Positions 18,762 through 26,576 of a DNA stretch of 64,000 nt are shown here, piece by piece (the stretch's first letter is position 1; every line of letters begins with the position of its first letter). The notes under the pieces were generated by a model. It was not told the origin of the DNA. It did no database searches and was given only the letters and a program-made list of their open reading frames with translations. The DNA comes from Pantoea alhagi (GTDB lineage Bacteria; Pseudomonadota; Gammaproteobacteria; Enterobacterales; Enterobacteriaceae): positions 1,798,001-1,862,000 of the forward strand of contig NZ_CP019706.1 in NCBI RefSeq assembly GCF_002101395.1, in the 5' to 3' direction. The translations under genes and the position numbers were made by a program.

Positions 18762-19831
18762 CGACATTGATTCATGTACTGGGTTCGGATATTCCGCATC
18801 ATAACCAGACTATCCTGCGTTTTTTTAATGATGTCATGCGGGAAGCGCAGCCGTGCCGCACGCCGCGCACCTTTATGGTCGTCAGCCAGGATATGACGCT
18901 GGCCGCCGCCTGGCCGGCATTGCAGGTGCAAATTTTTGCCAGTAAAAAAGCGCTGGCGCAGGCGGTGCTACAACGCGCACGCGATCGGCAAACCCGCTTC
19001 TTCCTGCACGGGCAGTTTAATCCCTGGCTGTGGCTGGCATTACTGAGCGGCGGTCTGCGGCGTAATCAGGTTTACTGGCATGTCTGGGGGTCAGATCTGT
19101 ATGAAGAGTCACGCAGCCTGAAGTTCCGCCTGTTTTATCCGCTGCGTCGACTGGCGCAGGGGCGAGTCGCGCACCTGTTCGCTACCCGTGGTGATATCAG
19201 CCATTATCAGCAGCGCCATCGGCGCGTGCCAGCTTCGCTGCTCTATTTTCCTACGCGTATGCATCAGGCGATGCCAGCGCGTCAGCGTCAGGATAAAACC
19301 TTTACGCTGCTGTTAGGTAATTCCGGCGATCCCAGCAATCGCCATATTCCGGCGCTACAGGCTATCCGGCAACAGTTTGGCGAACAGGTCAGGGTGATAG
19401 TGCCGCTCGGTTATCCGCCCAATAATCAGGCTTATATCGATCAGGTAAGCGCTGCTGCACGCGATCTCTTTCCCCACGGGCAGGTTGCGCTGCTGACCGA
19501 TAAAATGGCGTTTGACGACTATCTGCAGCTGATCGCTGACTGCGACCTGGGCTATTTTGTTTTTGAGCGTCAGCAGGGTATCGGGACGCTTTGTCTGCTG
19601 ATGCAGGCCAACGTGCCAGTGGTACTGAACCGGAAAAACCCGTTCTGGCAGGATATGGTGGAGCAACAGCTTCCCGTATTGTTTGATACTGATGCGCTGA
19701 GTCTGGACATTGTTGCTCAGGCTCGTCAGCAGCTCTCTGGCATAGATAAAAACGACATCGCCTTCTTTGATCCAGCCTTTGTTACCGGCTGGCAGCAGGC
19801 GCTAACGCTGGCAGAAGGAGGATTGCAATGA
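18758..19831 (+). CDS. wecF: TDP-N-acetylfucosamine:lipid II N-acetylfucosaminyltransferase
   Basis: GT56 glycosyltransferase that adds Fuc4NAc to lipid II, completing the trisaccharide repeat. The start MTTLIHVLGSDIPHHN at 18758 is chosen from alignment and the ATGA overlap with wzxE; an upstream in-frame start would sit deep inside wzxE. It has 357 residues (359 in E. coli). Family-specific segments: FHGQFNPWLWLALLSGG, YWHVWGSDLYE, LGNSGDPSNRHI and QQGIGTLCLLMQANVPVVLNR. Confidence 0.96.
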   Translation: MTTLIHVLGSDIPHHNQTILRFFNDVMREAQPCRTPRTFMVVSQDMTLAAAWPALQVQIFASKKALAQAVLQRARDRQTRFFLHGQFNPWLWLALLSGGLRRNQVYWHVWGSDLYEESRSLKFRLFYPLRRLAQGRVAHLFATRGDISHYQQRHRRVPASLLYFPTRMHQAMPARQRQDKTFTLLLGNSGDPSNRHIPALQAIRQQFGEQVRVIVPLGYPPNNQAYIDQVSAAARDLFPHGQVALLTDKMAFDDYLQLIADCDLGYFVFERQQGIGTLCLLMQANVPVVLNRKNPFWQDMVEQQLPVLFDTDALSLDIVAQARQQLSGIDKNDIAFFDPAFVTGWQQALTLAEGGLQ

Positions 19832-21204
19832 GTCTCGCGCAGTTTGGTGGCCTGTTGCTGATCTGGCTGGTGTCGCTGGGCTTTATTCTGACCCTGACGT
19901 GGCGCGAATTCCGGCGGGTACGCTTTAACTTTAACGTCTTTTTTTCGCTACTGTTTTTGCTGACCTTCTATTTCGGCTTTCCCTTAACCAGTTTCCTGGT
20001 CTTCCGGTTTGATGTCACGGTAGTACCGCCGACGTTCTTATTGCAGGCGTTGCTGGCGGCTGGCAGTTTTTACGCCATTTATTATGTCAGCTACAAAACG
20101 CGTCTGCGAGCGCGACGGACTGATAGCGGACGCAGCTTGTTGAGTGTGAATCGGGTAGAGGCGCATCTGATTTGGGGCATTCTGGCGCTGCTGGCGCTGG
20201 TAACCGTGGCGATATTCTTTATGCGTAACGGTTTTCTGCTGTTTCGCCTGCATGCCTACAGCGAGATATTTTCCAGTGAAGTGTCCGGCGTAGCGCTCAA
20301 GCGCTTCTTCTATTTCTTTATTCCGGCAATGCTGGTGGTTTACTTCCTGAAACCAGGACGACGCGCCTGGCTATTCTTCCTTGCCAGCACCGTTGCCTTT
20401 GGCCTGCTGACCTATGCCATTGTTGGCGGCACGCGCGCTAACATCATTATTGCGTTTGCCCTGTTTCTGTTCATCGGCATTATTCGCGGCTGGATCACGT
20501 TGTGGATGCTGGCGGCCGCCGGCGCGTTCGGTATTGTAGGGATGTTCTGGCTGGCGCTGCGGCGCTATAACCTTGACGTCAGCGGCGCCGAGGCGCTGTA
20601 CACATTTCTTTATCTGACGCGTGACACTTTCTCGCCGTGGGAAAACCTGGCGCTGCTGTTACAAAACTACGACAACATTCACTTTCAGGGACTGGCGCCG
20701 ATTGTTCGTGATTTCTATGTCTATATTCCCGGCTGGCTGTGGCCTGGCCGACCTTCGCTGGTGCTGAACAGCGCGAACTACTTCACCTGGGAAGTGCTGA
20801 ACAACCACTCAGGCCTGGCGATCTCTCCCACTTTGCTGGGATCGCTGATCGTGATGGGTGGCGTAGCCGCTATTCCGGTGGGGGCGGTTGCGGTGGGCCT
20901 GATTATTAAATGGTTCGACTGGCTTTATGAACGTGGCAAACAACACGCTAACCGCTATACCTCAGCAATCTTGCAAAGCTTCTGTTTTGGTGCGGTGTTC
21001 AACATGATTGTGCTGGCACGTGAAGGGCTGGACGCCTTCGTCAGCCGCGTGGTTTTCTTCTGCCTGATTTTTGCCGCCTGCGTGATGATAGCTAAGTTAC
21101 TTTTCTGGCTGCTGGACAGCGCTGGTTTGATTCGTCCGCGTCGACGCGCTGGCATATTGGCGGAAACGCCCGCCGCGACGCCGGAAAGATGTGAGGATTA
21201 TTAA
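19828..21204 (+). CDS. wzyE: ECA polymerase WzyE
   Basis: Polytopic inner-membrane polymerase that links ECA repeat units at the periplasmic face. The 458 residues (450 in E. coli) have many hydrophobic helices. The family stretch IVGGTRANIIIAFALF and the loop GLAPIVRDFYVYIPGWLWPGRP are visible. It overlaps wecF by ATGA (19828-19831). The C-terminal tail RPRRRAGILAETPAATPERCEDY is a few residues longer than usual. Confidence 0.96.
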   Translation: MSLAQFGGLLLIWLVSLGFILTLTWREFRRVRFNFNVFFSLLFLLTFYFGFPLTSFLVFRFDVTVVPPTFLLQALLAAGSFYAIYYVSYKTRLRARRTDSGRSLLSVNRVEAHLIWGILALLALVTVAIFFMRNGFLLFRLHAYSEIFSSEVSGVALKRFFYFFIPAMLVVYFLKPGRRAWLFFLASTVAFGLLTYAIVGGTRANIIIAFALFLFIGIIRGWITLWMLAAAGAFGIVGMFWLALRRYNLDVSGAEALYTFLYLTRDTFSPWENLALLLQNYDNIHFQGLAPIVRDFYVYIPGWLWPGRPSLVLNSANYFTWEVLNNHSGLAISPTLLGSLIVMGGVAAIPVGAVAVGLIIKWFDWLYERGKQHANRYTSAILQSFCFGAVFNMIVLAREGLDAFVSRVVFFCLIFAACVMIAKLLFWLLDSAGLIRPRRRAGILAETPAATPERCEDY

Positions 21205-21205
21205 A

Positions 21206-21946
21206 ATGGATGTCACGCCGAAAGCGCCTCAGTACCAGATTCGTGGCATCAGGCTGCACGCTTTTTCCGGTATGGCTGAATGCCTGGACTATCTTTGCCC
21301 GGATGGCAAGGCACGTAGCGGCACTCTGGTCGCCATTAATGCGGAAAAGGTGCTGGCCTATGAGGAAAACCCGGCGCTGCATCAGCTGATTGATGCAGCG
21401 GAGATCAAATATCCGGACGGCATTAGCATTGTGCGCGCGATCCGCAGAAAGTATCCGCAGGCGCAGGTCACGCGCATCGCCGGGGCCGATTTGTGGGAAG
21501 CGCTGATGGCGCGTGCCGGGCAGCAAGGCATTCCGGTATTTCTGATCGGCGGCAAGCCGCAGGTAATGGAAGAGACGGTAGCGAAGCTGCGCCAGCAGTG
21601 GCGGGTTAATATTGTGGGCACCCAGCACGGCTATTTCAATGCAGACGACAGCGACGCGCTTTTTAAACGCGTAGCACAGAGCGGGGCGCAGATCGTTACG
21701 GTGGCAATGGGGTCACCGAAGCAGGAACTGCTGATGCAGGCATGTCGAAAGGTTTGTCCGCAGGCGCTCTATATGGGCGTAGGCGGCACTTATGATGTCT
21801 TTACCGGACACGTGAAGCGCGCGCCGGTTATCTGGCAGCGTTTGGGGCTGGAATGGCTTTATCGCTTGTTAAGCCAGCCCAGCCGTCTGCGTCGTCAGCT
21901 GCGTCTGATAAAATTCCTGCGTTATTACTATCGTGGTCAGCTATAA
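21206..21946 (+). CDS. wecG: UDP-N-acetyl-D-mannosaminuronic acid transferase
   Basis: GT26 (WecG/TagA/CpsF) glycosyltransferase that adds ManNAcA to lipid I to form ECA lipid II. The ATG at 21206 gives 246 residues, exactly the E. coli length; GAGG at 21193-21196 is 9 nt upstream. A GTG at 21191 inside wzyE is the alternative start. Family motifs: LVAINAEKVLAYEEN, YPDGISIVRAIR, TVAMGSPKQELLM and GVGGTYDVFTGHVKRAP. It is the last ECA gene; no strong terminator was found before the tRNA promoter. Confidence 0.97.
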   Translation: MDVTPKAPQYQIRGIRLHAFSGMAECLDYLCPDGKARSGTLVAINAEKVLAYEENPALHQLIDAAEIKYPDGISIVRAIRRKYPQAQVTRIAGADLWEALMARAGQQGIPVFLIGGKPQVMEETVAKLRQQWRVNIVGTQHGYFNADDSDALFKRVAQSGAQIVTVAMGSPKQELLMQACRKVCPQALYMGVGGTYDVFTGHVKRAPVIWQRLGLEWLYRLLSQPSRLRRQLRLIKFLRYYYRGQL

Positions 21947-22074
21947 AGATCGGCTATTTCAGGGCGACAAACGGCTAAATGAAGGATTTTTATTCGTTTG
22001 CCGACCTGAACTGGCGTTTGTTTAGACGGAATGCACAAAGCGTAATCAAACGCGATTTTTTCTTAAAAAAGCAC

Positions 22075-22103
22075 TGGACAGCTTGGGTGCAAATCCGTAG
22101 TAT
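22075..22103 (+). promoter_or_regulatory. Sigma70 promoter of the argX-hisR-leuT-proM tRNA operon
   Basis: -35 TGGACA (22075-22080), 17-nt spacer, -10 TAGTAT (22098-22103). A GC-rich discriminator (CCCCATCCGC) follows, typical of stringently controlled stable-RNA promoters. AT-rich sequence just upstream (GATTTTTTCTTAAAAAA) could act as an UP element. The tRNA begins 21 nt after the -10. Confidence 0.8.
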
Positions 22104-22124
22104 CCCCATCCGCAACGGCGCTAC

Positions 22125-22201
<77 letters not shown>

Positions 22202-22259
22202 TTAATCGGGCGCAAGAGCTGCGGTGGTAACATTTACCGCGTTAGTAGTAAGAAGTAAT

Positions 22260-22336
22260 GGTGGCTATAGCTCAGTTGGTAGAGCCCTGGATTGTGATTC
22301 CAGTTGTCGTGGGTTCGAGTCCCATTAGCCACCCCA
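22260..22336 (+). tRNA. hisR: tRNA-His(GTG)
   Basis: 77 nt including the extra 5' G(-1) specific to tRNA-His and the encoded CCA. Anticodon GTG in ATTGTGATT, with the T-arm CGTGGGTTCGAGTCCCA. Confidence 0.99.
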
Positions 22337-22352
22337 ACTTTTGCTGGAACAT

Positions 22353-22439
22353 GCGAAGGTGGCGGAATTGGTAGACGCGCTAGCTTCAGGTGTTAGTGTC
22401 TTAACGGACGTGAGGGTTCAAGTCCCTCTCTTCGCACCA
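22353..22439 (+). tRNA. leuT: tRNA-Leu(CAG)
   Basis: 87-nt class II tRNA with a long variable arm (TGTCTTAACGGACG). Acceptor GCGAAGG, anticodon CAG in CTTCAGGTG, encoded CCA at the 3' end. Confidence 0.99.
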
Positions 22440-22470
22440 GGCAAAAGAAAGTAAGATAAGAGCATTATGT

Positions 22471-22547
22471 CGGCGAGTAGCGCAGCTTGGTAGCGCAACT
22501 GGTTTGGGACCAGTGGGTCGGAGGTTCGAATCCTCTCTCGCCGACCA
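22471..22547 (+). tRNA. proM: tRNA-Pro(TGG)
   Basis: 77 nt with acceptor CGGCGAG/CTCGCCG, anticodon TGG in GTTTGGGAC, and CCA encoded. Last tRNA of the operon; a terminator follows 8 nt later. Confidence 0.99.
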
Positions 22548-22554
22548 TCTTATT

Positions 22555-22577
22555 AACCTGCTTATGCAGGTTTTTTT
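22555..22577 (+). terminator. rho-independent terminator of the tRNA operon
   Basis: Stem AACCTGC (22555-22561) / GCAGGTT (22566-22572), TTAT loop, seven consecutive T residues. Confidence 0.9.
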
Positions 22578-22587
22578 GTATCTGATA

Positions 22588-22617
22588 TTCTGCTTCTGCT
22601 TCTGCTTCTGCTTCTGC
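22588..22617. repeat. Hexanucleotide tandem repeat (TTCTGC)5
   Basis: Five perfect head-to-tail copies of TTCTGC in the non-coding gap just after the tRNA terminator. It would be prone to slippage and so variable between strains. An antisense frame across it reads Ala-Glu repeats but is not a gene. Confidence 0.85.
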
Positions 22618-22643
22618 TTTATTTATTATCCCCAATGACCTTA

Positions 22644-22908
22644 TCACAACCCGCCTGACGCTACTGTTTTCAGCAACCGTTGCCGTGAGTATGGATAGCG
22701 TGCATCCAGCATCTGCACAAAACCGAGCCGGTTTATATCAAAATGACGAAAATCGTTACGCAGCTCGCACCAGGCGGTCAACAGGCTTCGTTGAGGGTTG
22801 GCTGAGAACCGGCTGAAGGCAAAAAGGCAGGACAGAGGCAGCATTACTCAAAGTTTTATCTGCCGCCTGGCTTAAAGCCGCATCGCTGTTGCGTTTGTTA
22901 ACACGCAT
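22644..22908 (-). pseudogene. Remnant of a YafY-type WYL-domain transcriptional regulator
   Basis: Two fragments in different frames resemble YafY-family regulators. The C-terminal piece (minus frame ending 22644) contains LLTAWCELRNDFRHFDINRL and ARYPYSRQRLLK, the usual tail of WYL-domain proteins (AWCELR-DFR-F---RI ... RYP--R--LL). The upstream piece, read from 22908, contains SDAALSQAADKTLSNAASVL, resembling the linker after the HTH domain. The HTH domain and about 100 residues between the pieces are missing, and the frame changes near 22810. A full-length gene of this family has about 230 residues, so this is a deletion-decayed relic. Family assignment is from memory of conserved motifs. 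Confidence 0.55.
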
Positions 22909-22925
22909 GTCTCTGGCTGGAGACA
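22908..22925 (+). promoter_or_regulatory. GlrR activator site 1 upstream of glmZ
   Basis: TGTCTC-TGGCTG-GAGACA, an instance of TGTC-N10-GACA, the motif known for the response regulator GlrR (GlrKR system) at glmY/glmZ sigma54 promoters. Its start is 63 bp from that of site 2, about six helical turns. Confidence 0.7.
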
Positions 22926-22927
22926 TA

Positions 22928-22940
22928 TAATCTATTGATT
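22928..22940 (-). promoter_or_regulatory. IHF binding site upstream of glmZ
   Basis: TAATCTATTGATT; the reverse complement AATCAATAGATTA is a full match to the IHF consensus WATCAANNNNTTR. It lies between GlrR sites 1 and 2, where DNA bending would bring the activator to the sigma54 promoter. Confidence 0.6.
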
Positions 22941-22970
22941 ATAAATAAATTCTTTCTGTGGGTTGTGGGT

Positions 22971-22988
22971 TGTCTCAAAATGGAGACA
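22971..22988 (+). promoter_or_regulatory. GlrR activator site 2 upstream of glmZ
   Basis: TGTCTC-AAAATG-GAGACA (TGTC-N10-GACA), sharing the outer 12 bases with site 1. Its start is 32 bp, about three helical turns, from that of site 3. Confidence 0.75.
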
Positions 22989-23002
22989 GATTATTGGCAA
23001 GC

Positions 23003-23020
23003 TGTCGCCTGTTTATGACA
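23003..23020 (+). promoter_or_regulatory. GlrR activator site 3 upstream of glmZ
   Basis: TGTCGCCTGTTTATGACA (TGTC-N10-GACA). It is the closest of the three sites, about 84 bp upstream of the -24 element, a usual enhancer distance for a sigma54 activator. Confidence 0.75.
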
Positions 23021-23103
23021 GCGCTATAACGCTTAAAACAGGGCGTTAAAATATTTTTTGTCGATTCAAAGAGATAGGCAATAACGGAAAAGATAAGCGC
23101 AGA

Positions 23104-23127
23104 CTGGCATAGCTTGTGCAATACTAT
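23104..23127 (+). promoter_or_regulatory. glmZ sigma54 promoter with overlapping sigma70 -10
   Basis: CTGGCATAGCTTGTGCA (23104-23120) fits the sigma54 -24/-12 consensus YTGGCACGRNNNTTGCW, with GG at 23106-23107 and GC at 23118-23119 separated by 10 nt. TACTAT (23122-23127) could serve as a sigma70 -10. Both predict a start at about 23132, where the conserved GlmZ 5' end begins. Overlapping sigma54/sigma70 promoters are known for glmY/glmZ in enterobacteria. Confidence 0.75.
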
Positions 23128-23131
23128 CTGC

Positions 23132-23333
23132 GTAGATGCTCATTCCACCTCTTATGTTCGCTTCGGCTTCATAAACCAGGAATGATGCAGAGCCAAATTA
23201 GGGTACCCGTTGTCCAGCCAGCCAATATCGTTCGCCTTATTGGATTTAAGGGCACTACGTTGAGTCGGGTACCAATCCGGTTGTCTTACCGACCTGATCT
23301 TTACACCTGCCTGCTTTAGGCAGGTGTTTTTTT
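23132..23333 (+). ncRNA. glmZ: GlmZ small regulatory RNA
   Basis: Hfq-dependent sRNA that, when not cleaved by RNase E with RapZ, base-pairs with glmS mRNA and activates glucosamine-6-phosphate synthase. The 5' end GTAGATGCTCATTCCA plus TCTTATGTTCGC matches E. coli GlmZ. AGGAATGATGCAGAGCC follows, and the segment ACGTTGAGT (23257-23265) corresponds to the glmS-pairing region. It ends in an intrinsic terminator: stem CACCTGCC (23304-23311) / GGCAGGTG (23319-23326), then seven T. Its position just upstream of hemY is the same as in E. coli. The middle, from about 23190 to 23250, is divergent. Confidence 0.92.
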
Positions 23334-23436
23334 ATCTGCGTACTGCATCGCTTATGCTGTTCCGGCAACAAGAAGGCAATCGTCACCTCAGGAAAAACAG
23401 CTTTGCTGAATTTTTATCGCGGATTACAGCACACAT

Positions 23437-23467
23437 AAAAAAGCCGGGTTTTATCCCGGCTTTTTTT
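23437..23467. terminator. Bidirectional terminator, hemY 3' end
   Basis: AAAAAA-GCCGGG (to 23448), loop TTTTAT, CCCGGC-TTTTTTT (23455-23467). The A-tract is a T-tract for the minus-strand hem operon ending at 23477; it also backs up glmZ termination. Confidence 0.9.
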
Positions 23468-23476
23468 ACGCTGCTA

Positions 23477-24667
23477 TTAACGGTTATTTTTTAACGTCAG
23501 CAACAGACCTTCGCGACGCATCTGGGCGGCCTCTTCCGGATGATGAAGCTTATCCAGCGTATCGGCCAGCCAGGCGTAATCAAAACCATCCGGGCGCTGT
23601 TTCAGGGCTTCTCTGAACGCTTCACTTGCCTGCTGCCATTCGCCATGTTTCATTAACAGCTGACCCAGGGTGCTATAGAGCAACGGCGTAGCGCCGTGCT
23701 GTTTAATCTGCTGGCGCAGCGCTTTTTCCAGCTGTTCCGGATTGCCGGTTTTCAGTCGAGGCATCAGCAGGATCAGGCGCTCATCATAATGACGCTTCAG
23801 ACCATCCAGCACGATCTGTTGAGCGGTATCATGATCGTCGCAGGCAATTAAATGATCCGCCATCGCCACCTGCAGCGCCGTTTCGTGGCGCGTTTTACGG
23901 GTCAGGCTCTGCCACCAGCGCTTCAGACCTTCGCTACCCTGTTCCGCCATCGCCTGGTTCATCAAACCCAGCCAGGCCTGCTGACGCAGCGCTTTAATAT
24001 GCTCGTCATCTGCCACCTGCGTTTTTTCCATCGTCGGCAGGATATCGATCAGCGCGCTCCAGCCGCCGGTACGTACATAAGCCTGTTCCGCCAGGCGCAG
24101 CACTTCGGGATGACGCGGGGCCACGTCCAGCAGACGATCGATGCCATGACGGGCAGCATGATCTTCATTACGTGCCAGCTGAAGACGAACGCGGGTAATT
24201 TCCACCGGGATAGGATCGTTATGCGCCAGCTCTGCAGCTCTTTCCAGATGCTGGTTCGCCCGCATCTCATCGCCGCGTTGCTGTGCCGCCTCCGCCGCCA
24301 ACAGGTAGTTGACCACTGGCTGTTCAGCATGATCGGCATTGCGTGAAAGCAATTTTTCCACCTGACGATAGTCGCCTTCCGCCAGCTTAAGCAGCGCTTC
24401 GTGCGTTTGGCGACGGGCGCGATTACGTTTGCGCCCCATAAACCAGCCGCGGGTTTTAGCGCCGGTACGGAACAGGCGACGCAGCAACCATTCCACGGCC
24501 AGGATCACCAGTAGCGAGATAATGAGCATGATCGCCAGGCCGGTTACGCTGGTTTCTATATTCCAGTTGTCGGTCTGGATCAGCACATAGCCCTGATGAC
24601 CTGCAATCATGGGACCGATAACCACACCGGCAATCAGCAGCAGAAACAGTATAAAAACTTTTAGCAT
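23477..24667 (-). CDS. hemY: Heme biosynthesis-associated TPR protein HemY
   Basis: Inner-membrane protein encoded in the hemCDXY operon. Its role in tetrapyrrole synthesis is poorly defined and it is unrelated to protoporphyrinogen oxidase HemY of other bacteria. It has 396 residues (398 in E. coli). Two N-terminal transmembrane helices (VFILFLLLIAGVVIGPMIAG and TGLAIMLIISLLVILAVEWLL) precede a soluble domain rich in TPR-like helices (NYLLAAEAAQQRGD, AWLADTLDKLHHPEEAAQ). It starts 2 nt after the hemX stop. Confidence 0.95.
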   Translation of the reverse strand: MLKVFILFLLLIAGVVIGPMIAGHQGYVLIQTDNWNIETSVTGLAIMLIISLLVILAVEWLLRRLFRTGAKTRGWFMGRKRNRARRQTHEALLKLAEGDYRQVEKLLSRNADHAEQPVVNYLLAAEAAQQRGDEMRANQHLERAAELAHNDPIPVEITRVRLQLARNEDHAARHGIDRLLDVAPRHPEVLRLAEQAYVRTGGWSALIDILPTMEKTQVADDEHIKALRQQAWLGLMNQAMAEQGSEGLKRWWQSLTRKTRHETALQVAMADHLIACDDHDTAQQIVLDGLKRHYDERLILLMPRLKTGNPEQLEKALRQQIKQHGATPLLYSTLGQLLMKHGEWQQASEAFREALKQRPDGFDYAWLADTLDKLHHPEEAAQMRREGLLLTLKNNR

Positions 24668-24669
24668 TG

Positions 24670-25812
24670 TTACTCTCCCTGCTGCGGCTGTGCTGCCGGT
24701 TCAGCGGGCTGCGCCAGCAGGTTACGCACCCGCGTTTGCATCAGCTTGTCCAGCAACGGCTGGCTTTCCAGCGACTCCGGAATTTCCATTGAAACCGTCT
24801 GCTGGCTTAAATCATCAAGCTGCGCCAGGAAAGATTTGGTGCTGGCATCGCTGGTATCAAACCAGGCGCGTACCCAGGTCGATACCGTATCCACCGACTG
24901 CCGATAGATCTCATCCTGATGGCGCGGCACTGCCTGGGCGGCAATAAGCAGGCGGGAGCGAATATTTTCACGCAGATAAACGTCCTGATTCGGCGCTAAC
25001 AGCGGCTCCGCAGTATTGTCGCGGCGGCGGATGGTAATAAAATCATCCATAAAGTTGTGCCAGCTTTTTACCAGGTTCTGGCGCCATTCACGCAGCGAAG
25101 AGCTAAGTTCATTACTGTCAGCATCCATGGGCGCATCATCGCTGTCGTTATCTGCCAGACGCAGATTATCGACGCCGTTAGAGAGCTGATTCAGTTTTAA
25201 AATAATGCCGTCATAGTCAACCTGGCTCACCGCCGAAAGGTTGCTGATATCCTGGGTAATAGCCCGACGCACCGGCACCAGACTGGGATCGTTCATATCC
25301 GCAAGGCTGGCATCAGCGCTTTTCAACAGCGCCGCTGCGGTAGTCACATCCTGATCGCTCCACAGCTTACGTCCGGCCAGTTTTACCAGATAATCGGCCT
25401 GCGCCAGCAGCCAGGTTCGGGAATCGTTACCTGAAATGGTGGCCACTTTTTCTTTCAATTCATCCAGCTGTTGGCTCAGGGCTGCCTGTTGAGCCTGGGC
25501 GGTATGCAGTTCGTTGCTCTGCGTGCTCAGCTGTTGTTTCAGCTGCGCTTTTTCGCGTTCGCTTTGCTGCGTCAGCGCGGAGATCTGTTCGCTTAACGTC
25601 TGGCTGACCTGCGCCTGTTGCTGCGCCTGATGACGCCCATTGACCCATAGCCCAGCCCCAATCGCCAACGCAATTACAATCGCCAGAGCACCCAGCGCGG
25701 TGCCGGTTTGGCCTGATGATTTACGCGTCGGTTTTTTTGCAGGCGGAGTCGTGGTTTCTACCGCAGGCGTTGTCTCTTCAACCATGGCGGAGGAATCTTT
25801 TTGTTCCGTCAT
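24670..25812 (-). CDS. hemX: Uroporphyrinogen-III C-methyltransferase-like membrane protein HemX
   Basis: Third gene of the hemCDXY operon. It is annotated by family as HemX, but no methyltransferase motif is visible and its role is uncertain. The start MTEQKDSSAMVEET (25812) matches E. coli; the TTG at 25833 would add 7 unrelated residues. It has 380 residues: a Pro/Thr-rich cytoplasmic N-terminus, one TM helix (LGALAIVIALAIGAGLWV), a Gln-rich coiled coil (about 60-125) and a conserved C-terminal domain (WLLAQADYLVKLAGRKLWSDQD, LLAPNQDVYLRENIRSRL). Confidence 0.94.
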   Translation of the reverse strand: MTEQKDSSAMVEETTPAVETTTPPAKKPTRKSSGQTGTALGALAIVIALAIGAGLWVNGRHQAQQQAQVSQTLSEQISALTQQSEREKAQLKQQLSTQSNELHTAQAQQAALSQQLDELKEKVATISGNDSRTWLLAQADYLVKLAGRKLWSDQDVTTAAALLKSADASLADMNDPSLVPVRRAITQDISNLSAVSQVDYDGIILKLNQLSNGVDNLRLADNDSDDAPMDADSNELSSSLREWRQNLVKSWHNFMDDFITIRRRDNTAEPLLAPNQDVYLRENIRSRLLIAAQAVPRHQDEIYRQSVDTVSTWVRAWFDTSDASTKSFLAQLDDLSQQTVSMEIPESLESQPLLDKLMQTRVRNLLAQPAEPAAQPQQGE

Positions 25813-25829
25813 TGTGGCACATCCCATTT

Positions 25830-26576
25830 TCAAGTTGTTTGTAACGCGCGCACCAGCGCGTCGTTATCAGCACCATCAGCTACCTTGATATTACGCCAGC
25901 CAAGTTCCTGGGCCAGGGTAGCCAAACGTTCGCTGACGACCAGTAGCCGACAGCCCAGCAGCCATTCCTCACGATCGATCGCAGGGAATAGCCGATGAAG
26001 TTGTTGCAGCATCTCGCCGCTGGTGACCACCAGCGTATCAATACCGCGGTCACGCCAGCGTTTTCCTTCGCTGGGGCCATGATAAAACTTTTCACAACGC
26101 TGGTAGCATTCCAGGAAGCGAACCTCTGCTCCGCGCTGTGCCAGCGTGGTGCCAAGCAGTTCGCGACCGCCGTTGCCGCGTAGGATCAACGCTTTTTTAC
26201 CCTTCAGCCGCCGCAGCGTGGGCAATTGCAACAGCATTTCGCTGGTTTCATGCTCTGGCGGCCAGAGTACGTTCTGCCCGCACGCACGATGCAACGCCAG
26301 TGCGGTAGTGCGCCCTATAGCATAATAGTCCAGCGCAGCGGGCCATGTTAAACCCGTCTGCTGCAAACAGGGCTGCGCGTAATGCATAACATGCTGAGAA
26401 AGGACAAAAACCAGATCGCCAGGTGCCAGGGCGGTAAGCTGCTGCGCCAGCTGCGCCAGTTCACGGCCAGGGGAAAACTCAATTAATGGAAAGCTCCAGG
26501 CCGTATGACCCAGCGCACACAGGCGCGTCACCAGCTCATCGCCTGAGGGGGAAGGGCGGGTGACAAGAATGCTCAT
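25830..26576 (-). CDS. hemD: Uroporphyrinogen-III synthase
   Basis: Cyclises hydroxymethylbilane to uroporphyrinogen III with inversion of ring D. It has 248 residues in a two-lobed fold with low sequence conservation. MSILVTRPSPSGDELVTRLCALGH at the start and IDTLVVTSGEMLQQL in the second lobe are recognisable. The start codon overlaps the hemC stop as ATGA on the minus strand (26573-26576), the usual coupling of these two genes. Confidence 0.95.
   Translation of the reverse strand: MSILVTRPSPSGDELVTRLCALGHTAWSFPLIEFSPGRELAQLAQQLTALAPGDLVFVLSQHVMHYAQPCLQQTGLTWPAALDYYAIGRTTALALHRACGQNVLWPPEHETSEMLLQLPTLRRLKGKKALILRGNGGRELLGTTLAQRGAEVRFLECYQRCEKFYHGPSEGKRWRDRGIDTLVVTSGEMLQQLHRLFPAIDREEWLLGCRLLVVSERLATLAQELGWRNIKVADGADNDALVRALQTT

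Noticed and set aside
22465..22647. Minus-strand ORF with Ala-Glu repeats
   Set aside because: It is the antisense reading of tRNA-Pro and the (TTCTGC)5 array; no independent coding signal.
22908..22988. Palindromes first considered as operators of the decayed WYL regulator
   Set aside because: A third TGTC-N10-GACA site at 23003 plus a sigma54 promoter and glmZ downstream identify them as GlrR sites instead.
23116..23319. Plus-strand ORF of 67 codons
   Set aside because: It lies entirely over the GlmZ RNA and its terminator; no ribosome-binding site and no homologue recognised.
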